DNA of 40,496 nt, from positions 1-40,496 of the forward strand of contig JBMFVX010000007.1 of the NCBI GenBank assembly GCA_049965775.1, read 5' to 3'. The position numbers were made by a program, and so were the translations under genes. Every line of letters starts with the position of its first letter. Within the stretch, counting starts at the first letter, position 1. Shown piece by piece: positions 15,853 through 27,016 of this stretch. The notes beneath the pieces are model-generated. The model had not been told where the DNA came from. It saw only the letters and a program-made list of their open reading frames with translations, and searched no databases. The DNA comes from JABEVB01 sp049965775. Lineage in GTDB: Bacteria; Planctomycetota; Phycisphaerae; WQYP01.

Positions 15853-18800
15853 TTACCGGGCCAAGGCCGACTCATCGGATTTTTCCTGACCGTCGTCTTG
15901 AACTCCCGACAGCGCCTTTTTGGCGGCTTCTTTGGCGTGCAACAATGTTGGTGAGGCAATGGCGAGAGTGCTGTAGGCGCCCGTAAATACGCCGATCAGC
16001 ATGGCATACGCGAACCCATGCACACCCTGTCCGCCCCAGATATACAGAATCATGACGACCACAAATACCGTAAAGGTGGTCCAGATGGTTCGACCAAAGC
16101 ACTGATTAATAGAATCGTTGACCAGTTTGGACGTCAACGGCAGCTTAAGTCGCCCGCGGTTTTCGCGCACCCGGTCAAAGATTACGATCGTGTCGTTGAC
16201 GCTGTAACCAATAATCGTTAAATATGCCGCGATCATCGTCATATTTATCTTGAAGTTGTCCACCAGTAAAAAGTGGCCGATAGCCGTGCGATGGATGTAC
16301 ACAGCGAGCACCGTGGCCGCCACTGCGACGATTGCATCGTGCACCAGCGAAAAGATAACGCCAAAACCGTACCGGATGCCGCCAAAGCGTATCCACACAT
16401 AGGCTACAATTAGAAGCAGCGAAATGCCCACGGCAATGAGTGCATTGAGCCGAGCCTCAGTCGCCACCTGCGGCGCAAAGCTGTTGACGCCTGCAAGCCC
16501 GCCAGATGTCGTCAGCGCGGTGCGCACAATGTCCCATTGCGAGGCGGCAATCTGCTGTTTCCAGAGCGCGGCCTTACCCGAATCGTCGGGGTTGTAAAGG
16601 AAGTTGTCATCCACCGCCACCACCACAGCCGCGGTTACGGGCGCGGGGCCTTTGCCTGCCGCATTCGCGGCATAAGCCAATGGAATCACTTTAAAAGGAC
16701 GGTACTGCAAACGGGCAAAATCCGGTTCCTGCGCCATCTGCCGGATGCGCGATGTCAGATGAGCCACTGTCTCCGGCGGAGAAATATTGCGCAGGACCAC
16801 TCCGACGCCGCCGTGGTAATCGCTTACGTCAACATTCGGCCCGTGCGGAATCAATTCCTGCAGGCTGTTTTTGGTGATTGCAAAAATCGTGCCGTCGTCA
16901 AACAGCCGTTGTACATGGCTCGGCGAGACATTGACATCCGTAAAGCTGAGTTTGCGGGTTACGGCAATCACATCGGCAAATGTGGCTTCAAGCTTCTGCG
17001 TAAGCTCCTGAACGGGGCTTGCAGTTGCCGTCACGCCAGGTTTGCCTTCCGGGTTTACGATGCTGGTGATAATCGTAAACTCATTATGCTTGGAACCCAC
17101 GCTGTAAACCGTCGCCCGTCGCAACGCCGCCAACGCCGCATCACTGCGCCCCAGCGCCGCCACACGCTTGCGCACCGCCGATACGGCAAGGGTCTTCCCC
17201 GGCTTAAGGTGCAGCGTAATTTGAGTACCGCCGTTAAATTCCGTGTCATATTTGTGCGTGCCGCGAGCCCAAAACGCCACCATTCCTGAAATCATCACAA
17301 GTCCTGAGACAATCCAGAAAATGTGCCGTTTGCCAATCCAATCAAAGTTGGTCAGCGTGAAAACCCGCATAAAAGGCCAACGGCCTCTGAGCCATGTGAA
17401 CGTAAACAAATCACGGAAATATTCCACCACGGAAAGATCATCTATCTTACGCATCACACCCGTGCGAATGGCGGTAATCATGAGCGTCCGCGTGACAAAC
17501 AGAGCCGTGAACATGTGCACAGCCAAGCCAATGAGCAGTGTTATGCCAAAGCCCTTCACGTCTTCCGAGCCAAGTTCTATCAGTACAATGCTGGTGAGCG
17601 ATGTGGTGAGGTTGGCGTCAAAAATCGTCCAGAAAACCTTGTCATATCCCTGCTTAACCGCCAGCCACAGCGATGCACCCTTGTGCAACTCCTCGCGGAT
17701 GCGTTCATTGATCAGAATGTTCGCATCCACCGCCATGCCCAGGGTCAACACCACGCCGGCGATGCCCGGCAGCGTGAACGTTGCATGCAGAAGCGACATG
17801 ACGCCCATCAACAGCAGCAGATTCATCAGCAGCGCAATGTCGGCAAACGCACCGGTAATCGTGTAGTAGGTAAACATGAACAGCAATACCACGATCACGG
17901 CTATCACGGCGCTGCGCAAGCCGGATCGCAGATTGTCCGCTCCCAGCGTTGAGCCAATGGTTTGAACTGATATGGGCTGCGATTGCAGCGTAGCCGGCAG
18001 CGAACCGGCGTTGAGGATCTGGGTGATCGTGCGGCCTTCATTGGCAATGGATCGAGCCGCCAGCACATTGTTAGCCGTGCCCAGCGTTATCTGTCCCTGC
18101 TTATGAATAATGCCTCGAATGCTTGGCGCCGTAATTGCCTTGCCATCCAGCAGGATCGCCATATTCCGGTTGCGATTTGCGCTGGTCAACTGTCCCATGT
18201 AGTAACCGCCAGCGTCATCAAGGTTGAAGTAAACCGTCGGCTGGCCCGTACTTGGATCAGACCCAAACTGAGCCAGTTCAACCTTCCACGGTTTAAAGCT
18301 TGGCGAATGAGTCATCATTTTGCCCGGAGCATCATACAAAAGAACGTAGTGGCGCCCCTGGTATTCACCGGTTACATAATAGGGCGGCTCGCCAGGCTTA
18401 GGCAGTAGATCTTTGCCATTGACAGGGTCAATTTCAAACCAGCGCAGACCAGCGGGAGTGATGGCATTATGCGGCCCTTTGGCCTCGAGTTGCCGAACAG
18501 CCGTCATCATACCGGGCAGACTTGGACTGGCCGCAATTCTAAAATCAAGCACACCGGCGCCGCGCAACAGCCGCTCGAGTTCCGCGGGGTTGTCGAGCCC
18601 GCCGCTATGCTTACGCAAATTGCTGTACGCGGCCACAAGCTGGTGAATAACCGCAGCACGCCCCGGATGATTCGCAATCAACTGGCTTAGCGAAGTCTTC
18701 GCCTGGGCGTTGCCCGTGTCGTAAATGGCTTCAAGCACATTCGCCAGTTGCCGCACATTGATGTTTTGTGCCAGCACGGCATTCAATGCCTGCTCATACG

Positions 18801-19371
18801 CAGCTTCGGTATTGTTCAGCCGCTGTAACAGCGCATCAGGCAAATCGGTTGGACTGTAGCGCCGCGCAGCCTGCCTGGCGCTGTGGTACGCATCGTAACT
18901 TTTGGCAAGCTGCTGGAGTAATGCCAGCCGCTTCTGATTGGTTCCCGCCAGAGCCGCAATATCCTTGTTACGAAGGCTGGCGGGCCGGGCAGCCATAGCC
19001 GCATTGATCTGCGACGGTTGAATGTTGTCGGCCAGAAGTTTATCAACAAGCTTTTGATAGGCAGCCTGCGCCTGCCGCGATTTCTCATCAGCCAGCGGCA
19101 TCTGAATTTCGATGCGGTTACCGCTAAGCACCCGCCAAACCAGATTGCGCACGCTTTTCGGGTCTACGCGCTTTTTAAGCACCTCCACCACCTGCTGCGC
19201 CAGCCGGTTAGGATCGCCATGAAAGCCTTTCGGAATGTTGAGCTGGTAAATGAGGTCCGTGCCGCCGGAAAGATCAATGCCGCCCTTGACGCCATTGAAG
19301 TAGATGCACAGCACCGCCAGCGCGATCGCCGCAAATATCAGTCCGAACCTTGCCCATAAGTTTGTCTTCAT
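15853..19371 (-). CDS. secDF: Fused protein translocase subunit SecDF
   Basis: A single 1172-residue polypeptide joins SecD and SecF, which use the proton gradient to help pull exported proteins through SecYEG. The SecD half opens with one TM helix and GGIDLSGGTDLIYQ (31-43), and later has GMAVDANILINERIREEL, whose Asp is the conserved proton-path residue. The SecF half has the IGYSVNDTIVIFDRVREN counterpart. Between MPLAD (residue 94) and AELERLLRGAGVLDFR (about 263) lies an insertion of roughly 160 residues, helical and Gln/Ala rich, absent from usual SecD. The SecF periplasmic domain is also long. The gene follows yajC by 72 bases and precedes lpxB, on a transcript that probably begins at tgt. 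Confidence 0.95.
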   Translation of the reverse strand: MKTNLWARFGLIFAAIALAVLCIYFNGVKGGIDLSGGTDLIYQLNIPKGFHGDPNRLAQQVVEVLKKRVDPKSVRNLVWRVLSGNRIEIQMPLADEKSRQAQAAYQKLVDKLLADNIQPSQINAAMAARPASLRNKDIAALAGTNQKRLALLQQLAKSYDAYHSARQAARRYSPTDLPDALLQRLNNTEAAYEQALNAVLAQNINVRQLANVLEAIYDTGNAQAKTSLSQLIANHPGRAAVIHQLVAAYSNLRKHSGGLDNPAELERLLRGAGVLDFRIAASPSLPGMMTAVRQLEAKGPHNAITPAGLRWFEIDPVNGKDLLPKPGEPPYYVTGEYQGRHYVLLYDAPGKMMTHSPSFKPWKVELAQFGSDPSTGQPTVYFNLDDAGGYYMGQLTSANRNRNMAILLDGKAITAPSIRGIIHKQGQITLGTANNVLAARSIANEGRTITQILNAGSLPATLQSQPISVQTIGSTLGADNLRSGLRSAVIAVIVVLLFMFTYYTITGAFADIALLMNLLLLMGVMSLLHATFTLPGIAGVVLTLGMAVDANILINERIREELHKGASLWLAVKQGYDKVFWTIFDANLTTSLTSIVLIELGSEDVKGFGITLLIGLAVHMFTALFVTRTLMITAIRTGVMRKIDDLSVVEYFRDLFTFTWLRGRWPFMRVFTLTNFDWIGKRHIFWIVSGLVMISGMVAFWARGTHKYDTEFNGGTQITLHLKPGKTLAVSAVRKRVAALGRSDAALAALRRATVYSVGSKHNEFTIITSIVNPEGKPGVTATASPVQELTQKLEATFADVIAVTRKLSFTDVNVSPSHVQRLFDDGTIFAITKNSLQELIPHGPNVDVSDYHGGVGVVLRNISPPETVAHLTSRIRQMAQEPDFARLQYRPFKVIPLAYAANAAGKGPAPVTAAVVVAVDDNFLYNPDDSGKAALWKQQIAASQWDIVRTALTTSGGLAGVNSFAPQVATEARLNALIAVGISLLLIVAYVWIRFGGIRYGFGVIFSLVHDAIVAVAATVLAVYIHRTAIGHFLLVDNFKINMTMIAAYLTIIGYSVNDTIVIFDRVRENRGRLKLPLTSKLVNDSINQCFGRTIWTTFTVFVVVMILYIWGGQGVHGFAYAMLIGVFTGAYSTLAIASPTLLHAKEAAKKALSGVQDDGQEKSDESALAR

Positions 19372-19443
19372 ATCGTTTCCGAGGCTGTTGTTGCAAAGAA
19401 GGTTTTCGATTTCAGCTGTCAGCGAAAGCCGACGAGGCGGTTA

Positions 19444-20016
19444 TCAAATTTTGCCGTCGTCGCTGGGCTTATCGTCCGGCACCACCGAGGCCACGGCCGT
19501 TTTCAAAAATCGCGCTTTGATGTTGTTCGATTCGTCAATCTTCAGAACAATGTCGTCGTCACGCACATCCACGACCGAGCAAACCATACCCCCGGTGGTT
19601 ACGACGCGATCCCCTTTTTTCAGCGACGCCATCATCTGCTCGCGCCGCTTTTGTTCCTTTTTGGGAGCCCGCATTAGAAAGAACAGAATTAAAATCAAAC
19701 CCACCGGTAATATCAGACTGGTGAGCGAGAATCCTTGATCGGGTGCCGGCTTCTTTGAGACCGGTGCTTTGGCAGCCGCATTAGCAGTTGCGGCGCCGGC
19801 TGTGGTCACACTCGCTGCCGCTTGCTGCTGGCCTGCAGCGGCAGCATTGCCTGCGCCCGCCGCCGGAGCAGCCGCAGGCGCGGCCACCGGTGCGCCGCCC
19901 ACAACGGGCATGGCCACCGGGGCGCTATTGTCGGCCAAGGTCATAGCCCCCTTACCGCCCGGGGCCAATATGCCAAGTGCCACCATTAATGCCAATACCG
20001 CTAACTTACGTTGCAT
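19444..20016 (-). CDS. yajC: Preprotein translocase subunit YajC
   Basis: YajC is the small accessory subunit of the SecDF-YajC complex. The C-terminal half has the single TM helix SLTSLILPVGLILILFFLM and then APKKEQKRREQMMASLKKGDRVVTTGG, the family hallmark, ending with an SH3-like basic patch. The N-terminal half is unusual: a signal-like hydrophobic stretch (LAVLALMVALGILAP) followed by about 70 residues rich in Ala, Pro and Gly, so the total is 190 residues against about 110 in E. coli. If the first stretch is a cleaved signal the topology would put the Ala-rich part outside. The start at 20016 has AGAGGAAC upstream. Gene order with secDF is canonical. Confidence 0.92.
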   Translation of the reverse strand: MQRKLAVLALMVALGILAPGGKGAMTLADNSAPVAMPVVGGAPVAAPAAAPAAGAGNAAAAGQQQAAASVTTAGAATANAAAKAPVSKKPAPDQGFSLTSLILPVGLILILFFLMRAPKKEQKRREQMMASLKKGDRVVTTGGMVCSVVDVRDDDIVLKIDESNNIKARFLKTAVASVVPDDKPSDDGKI

Positions 20017-20161
20017 AACTGTTCCTCTTAATGTTTTACTTGCCGGACGCCGGACGCCTGCCTTCAGACGACACACCAAGCCGGCAAATCACCCGGCCGG
20101 CCACAGGACCGGAGCACCGGGCCGCCACCAAATGTAAGTTTGGATTCTCCGCAGCCGCCGG

Positions 20162-20180
20162 ATGCCGGCGAAACCGGCAT
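20162..20180 (-). other. Small hairpin at the tgt stop codon
   Basis: ATGCCGG and CCGGCAT are perfectly complementary and enclose a five-base loop. No T run follows on the minus strand, so it is not a clear terminator. It may be an RNA-processing or stability element between tgt and yajC, or chance in this GC-rich spacer. Confidence 0.35.
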
Positions 20181-21313
20181 TACACGCCATTTTCGCCCCT
20201 GATAGCGCCCGCATCGGGCGCTTTCAGGGCAGAAAGGTTATTCTCCCGTATAGCACGCCTGATGTCCAGCATCCAGCGCTGAAAGAAACGGACATTATGT
20301 ACCGACACAAGCGTTGGCCCAAGCATCTCCCCCACCGAAAACAAGTGCCGAATGTACCCTCGCGAAAACTCCCGGCAACAGAGACAATCACAACCCGCTT
20401 CCAACGGCCGGGCATCACTTATGTATTGCGCATTGCGCAGCCGCATCGGCCCATCGTATGTAAATGCCAGGGCGTTGCGGCCGTTGCGCGTGGGCAGCAC
20501 ACAGTCGAACATGTCCACGCCGCGTTTTACCGCTTCCAAAATGTCACGCGGGTAACCAACCCCCATCAGGTACCGCGGCTTATCCGCCGGCAACAACGGC
20601 GCAGTGGCGGCAATCGTCTGGACCATACGCTCGTGGCCTTCACCAACCGCCAAGCCGCCGATGGCGTAGCCGGCAAAGTCCAGTTTGATCAGTTCTGCCG
20701 CACATTCGCGCCGTACCTCGGCATTTGTGCCGCCCTGAACAATGCCAAAGAGCGCCTGAAGGCCCTGGGGGTCCAATCGCTCGTGCTCCCGGCGGCACAC
20801 CTCGGCCCACCGCAGTGTGCGGCCTATTGCATCCCGTAGACGTTCTGGTGAGCAGTCGGCCGGCGGGCAATCGTCAAATGTCATGGCAATATCAGCACCG
20901 AGTTGATGCTGTACGCGCATGGATTCGAGCGGGCCTAAGTGAATTTCCGCACCATCAATGTGCGATTTAAAAATGACGCCGTCGTCATCAAATTCCCGCA
21001 GATCCGCCAGCGAAAAAACTTGAAACCCACCTGAATCGGTAAGCATGGGGCCGCGCCAAGCGCTGAATTCCTGCAGCCCGCCGAGTGCCGCCACCACAGC
21101 CGACCCGGGCCGCAACATCAGATGATACGTGTTGCCAAGCACTATTTGACAGCCACAATCGCGCAGCATCGCCGGCGTAAGTCCTTTGACGCTGCCGCGA
21201 GTGCCCACCGTCATAAATGCGGGTGTGTCAAACCCGCCATGCTCGGTTTCGACGCGACCAAGCCGCGCCGCCGTATGTGAATCCTGCCCTGATACCGTAA
21301 ACGTTATTCCCAT
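20180..21313 (-). CDS. tgt: tRNA-guanine transglycosylase
   Basis: Tgt swaps the guanine at the wobble position of GUN anticodon tRNAs for preQ1 in queuosine synthesis. The 377-residue product has all hallmarks: DTPAFMTVGTRG near residue 29, MLTDSGGFQVFSL with the catalytic Asp near 93, the substrate loop GIVQGG, FDCVLPTRNGR with the nucleophilic Asp near 267, and the zinc site CDCLCCREFSRGYIRHLF. It is the first gene of the tgt-yajC-secDF set, an order also seen in proteobacteria (tgt-yajC-secD-secF). A promoter with a good -10 ends only eight bases before the ATG, so the message may be leaderless. A 7-base hairpin (20162-20180) overlaps its end. Confidence 0.96.
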   Translation of the reverse strand: MGITFTVSGQDSHTAARLGRVETEHGGFDTPAFMTVGTRGSVKGLTPAMLRDCGCQIVLGNTYHLMLRPGSAVVAALGGLQEFSAWRGPMLTDSGGFQVFSLADLREFDDDGVIFKSHIDGAEIHLGPLESMRVQHQLGADIAMTFDDCPPADCSPERLRDAIGRTLRWAEVCRREHERLDPQGLQALFGIVQGGTNAEVRRECAAELIKLDFAGYAIGGLAVGEGHERMVQTIAATAPLLPADKPRYLMGVGYPRDILEAVKRGVDMFDCVLPTRNGRNALAFTYDGPMRLRNAQYISDARPLEAGCDCLCCREFSRGYIRHLFSVGEMLGPTLVSVHNVRFFQRWMLDIRRAIRENNLSALKAPDAGAIRGENGV

Positions 21314-21321
21314 GGCCCAAG

Positions 21322-21350
21322 CTTATATTGGCTCTAAGCCGGGCGGTAAA
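21322..21350 (-). promoter_or_regulatory. Candidate promoter for tgt, suggests leaderless message
   Basis: On the minus strand TTTACC and TATAAG are 17 bases apart; the -10 matches five of six positions. Only eight bases separate the -10 from the tgt ATG, so transcription would start at or next to the A of the start codon. No ribosome site is present, consistent with leaderless translation. Confidence 0.5.
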
Positions 21351-21477
21351 GCGCCGCCGTGTTTCTTAGACTCCTCCGCCGGCCGAAAATTTTCTAAAAA
21401 ATCCGCGGCCACGCTTAACGAATGCACCTTTTTCGATTATTCTTCAAGGGTATTGCCACCATAAAGGAAGCTTACAT

Positions 21478-24915
<3,438 letters not shown>

Positions 24916-25454
24916 CAACCGCAGAGGTTCCATTCTCCTTTTCGAGGTCGTTTTGTTTAATATAACATGAGGACGTCTAACTGGAGTCCTGGCAATGTGC
25001 AACATCAAAACGCTGATTATTTTTTTGTCGCGTAAAGTAGGCTGCAAGCTCATGCCATTCCATAGCATCTCCCGCGTTGCGGGGGTGCTTTTCGCGGCGC
25101 TGATGGCAGCGTTCGCTGCGCAAAAGCCCTGTATGGCCGCGGCAATAACAGTGCCGCCGGCTATCCCTCTCCTGTTTTAATCGGCGCAGTTGCATTCGCC
25201 GCTCCGCGTTGAGACAATACATATGGATGAGTTGCACCCCGACAGGAGTGCATCGAAAGGAGGCGAACCGCCAAGCAGTGATTATCATCGTCGCGATGAT
25301 CGGAAGGACCGCACGCCAACATTGGTCGCCTTAACCGCCGGAAATCAAACACAACTCTATATACATTCATAACCGGCAGGTAGGGCACTTTGAAGGTCGT
25401 TGCGGTTTTTCTTTGCGCCCTTGCATCGTCCGCCATTGCCGCGACAATCTACCT
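24916..25454. other. Intergenic region between pyc and the antiporter gene
   Basis: About 540 bases without an accepted large gene. It contains a 61-codon frame with a good ribosome site (24995-25180, listed separately) and a TTG-started frame at 25390-25557 whose product begins MKVVAVFLCALASSAIA, signal-like, and overlaps the antiporter start in another frame. TATAAC at 24961-24966 lacks a good -35. I see no clear terminator after pyc. Confidence 0.4.
24995..25180 (+). CDS. Possible small secreted or membrane peptide
   Basis: A 61-codon frame starts at an ATG with GGAG eight bases upstream. The product has two hydrophobic parts; the second, RVAGVLFAALMAAFAAQ followed by CMAAA, looks like a signal peptide with a cleavage site, leaving only a dozen residues behind. 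It could be a real small protein, or the 5' end of a decayed secreted-protein gene whose remainder is out of frame. I recognise no family. Confidence 0.3.
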   Translation: MCNIKTLIIFLSRKVGCKLMPFHSISRVAGVLFAALMAAFAAQKPCMAAAITVPPAIPLLF

Positions 25455-26984
25455 ATGGTCCCTACCCGTTCCAAACAGCCCCGGCTGCAGTTGCACCTGT
25501 CACATGCTCGCGGCTCTCTCGAAGCCGCAACTACCACGCCGGATCGCCACTTTATAGCCCCCAAAGCACTACTTGCCGGCACCGCGGCGGCCATTGCCGT
25601 GGTGGCGGCTGGCCTCTTTGTTCTCGCTCAATTTGAAACACCCATCAGGCCGCCACACATCACCTGGCCCTGGGCGATGCCTTTCGCGGCGTTGCTGCTG
25701 GCGATTGCAACATTGCCGGCACTTGTGCCCGCCTGGTGGCAGCGGTTTCATGGCTGGCTCTCCGGAGGGTTGGGAATAGCCGCTGCCGCTTTGTACATGC
25801 TGCGATTCGGCCCCGGTGCCATTGCACAAAGCGCCGAGAGTCTGGGTACCTACATAGATTTTATCATTACGCTTGGAACACTTTTTGTAATTGGCTCGGC
25901 TATTGAAGTCCGCATTCATTGCGCCCCATCGCCCAGAGTAAATGTTCTCTGCTTGCTTGCCGGCGCACTACTGGCAGGGTGCCTCGGCACTATGGGGGCA
26001 GCGGTGCTGCTGGCGAGGCCATTTTTTCGGATCAATCGGCAACACCTTGCCGGACGACATGTTGTGTTTTTTGTAATGATTGTGGCCAATGTAGGCGGCG
26101 CCATAACGCCTCTCGGGGACCCACCCCTGCTGCTCGGATTTTTATCGGGTGTGCCATTCTGGTGGATCACCGTTCATGGCTGGCCTGCTTGGTTATTGGC
26201 ATTGGTGCTGCTTTTGACAATCTTCTACGCCCTCGACAGCCGGGCTGCCGCGAATTTACCGGCGTCTTCGGCGTCCCTTAACGAGTCGGCGGTGATTATA
26301 TCCGGCTTAAATCAACTCGCCGTGCTGCCGCTGGTTCTTGCCGCCCTATGCCTTGCTTCACCTTGGCGGGAGATGTCTCTGATTGTGCTGGCGGCTGTGT
26401 CGCTGTTGATATGCCCCGCATCGCTTCGTGAAGCCAACCGTTTTAACTTTGAACCGATCGCTGAAGTCGCGGTGCTTTTTTTTGGCATTTTTTTGACCTT
26501 GGCGCCCGTACTCAATCTGCTGAATAATCAATCACACAACGGTCAATTAACAAAATACACAGCCACGCCGGCTGCGTCTTATTTCATCACTGGTCTTTGT
26601 TCTTCTGTTCTGGATAATGCGCCCACCTACATGGCCATGCTCCACTCTCAACTCATTACCAATACAGCGCCGGGCAATTCTAAAATCGTCGCCTCGGTTA
26701 AAATCAAAATAAGTCCGCAAAAAACGCTTCCGAGCATTCAAGAACAGATAACAACACAGCTCATAGATAGAAACTTTGCCAGGCAATTGCTGGCCATTTC
26801 TCTGGGCGCAGTATTTTTTGGCGGACTCACCTGGATCGGCAACGGCCCCAACCTGCTTGTACGTGCCATCACCCTACAGGAAGGCGCTGCGTGCCCCGGA
26901 TTCTTGAGCTACCTTTTTCGCTACGCGTTGCCGTGTCTGGGAACCGTGCTTGTCATCATTGGCCTGCTGTTCTTTTTCAGATAG
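25455..26984 (+). CDS. Sodium:proton antiporter / CitMHS-type membrane transporter
   Basis: This is a polytopic inner-membrane protein with about 11-12 hydrophobic segments. It matches the ion-transporter group that holds NhaD and the putative citrate transporter family CitMHS_2: ANVGGAITPLGDPPLLLGF in the middle and SSVLDNAPTYMAM later are its two hallmark half-site motifs, followed by WIGNGPNLLVRAI. Na+/H+ exchange is the usual annotation; organic-acid uptake is the alternative. A hydrophilic stretch of about 45 residues (KIVASVKIKISPQ and on) sits between the second motif and the next helix. The start is unsure: ATG at 25455 (509 residues) or TTG at 25413, neither with a good ribosome site. 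It converges with the GH31 gene. Confidence 0.85.
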   Translation: MVPTRSKQPRLQLHLSHARGSLEAATTTPDRHFIAPKALLAGTAAAIAVVAAGLFVLAQFETPIRPPHITWPWAMPFAALLLAIATLPALVPAWWQRFHGWLSGGLGIAAAALYMLRFGPGAIAQSAESLGTYIDFIITLGTLFVIGSAIEVRIHCAPSPRVNVLCLLAGALLAGCLGTMGAAVLLARPFFRINRQHLAGRHVVFFVMIVANVGGAITPLGDPPLLLGFLSGVPFWWITVHGWPAWLLALVLLLTIFYALDSRAAANLPASSASLNESAVIISGLNQLAVLPLVLAALCLASPWREMSLIVLAAVSLLICPASLREANRFNFEPIAEVAVLFFGIFLTLAPVLNLLNNQSHNGQLTKYTATPAASYFITGLCSSVLDNAPTYMAMLHSQLITNTAPGNSKIVASVKIKISPQKTLPSIQEQITTQLIDRNFARQLLAISLGAVFFGGLTWIGNGPNLLVRAITLQEGAACPGFLSYLFRYALPCLGTVLVIIGLLFFFR

Positions 26985-27016
26985 CCCGGCGTAGTGAGCG
27001 ACAGCCGCCAGCCCGG

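Noticed and set aside
16537..17952. Plus-strand frames of about 210-250 codons opposite secDF
   Set aside because: Rich in Arg/His/Gln as expected from the antisense of a membrane protein gene; no domains. secDF is secure.
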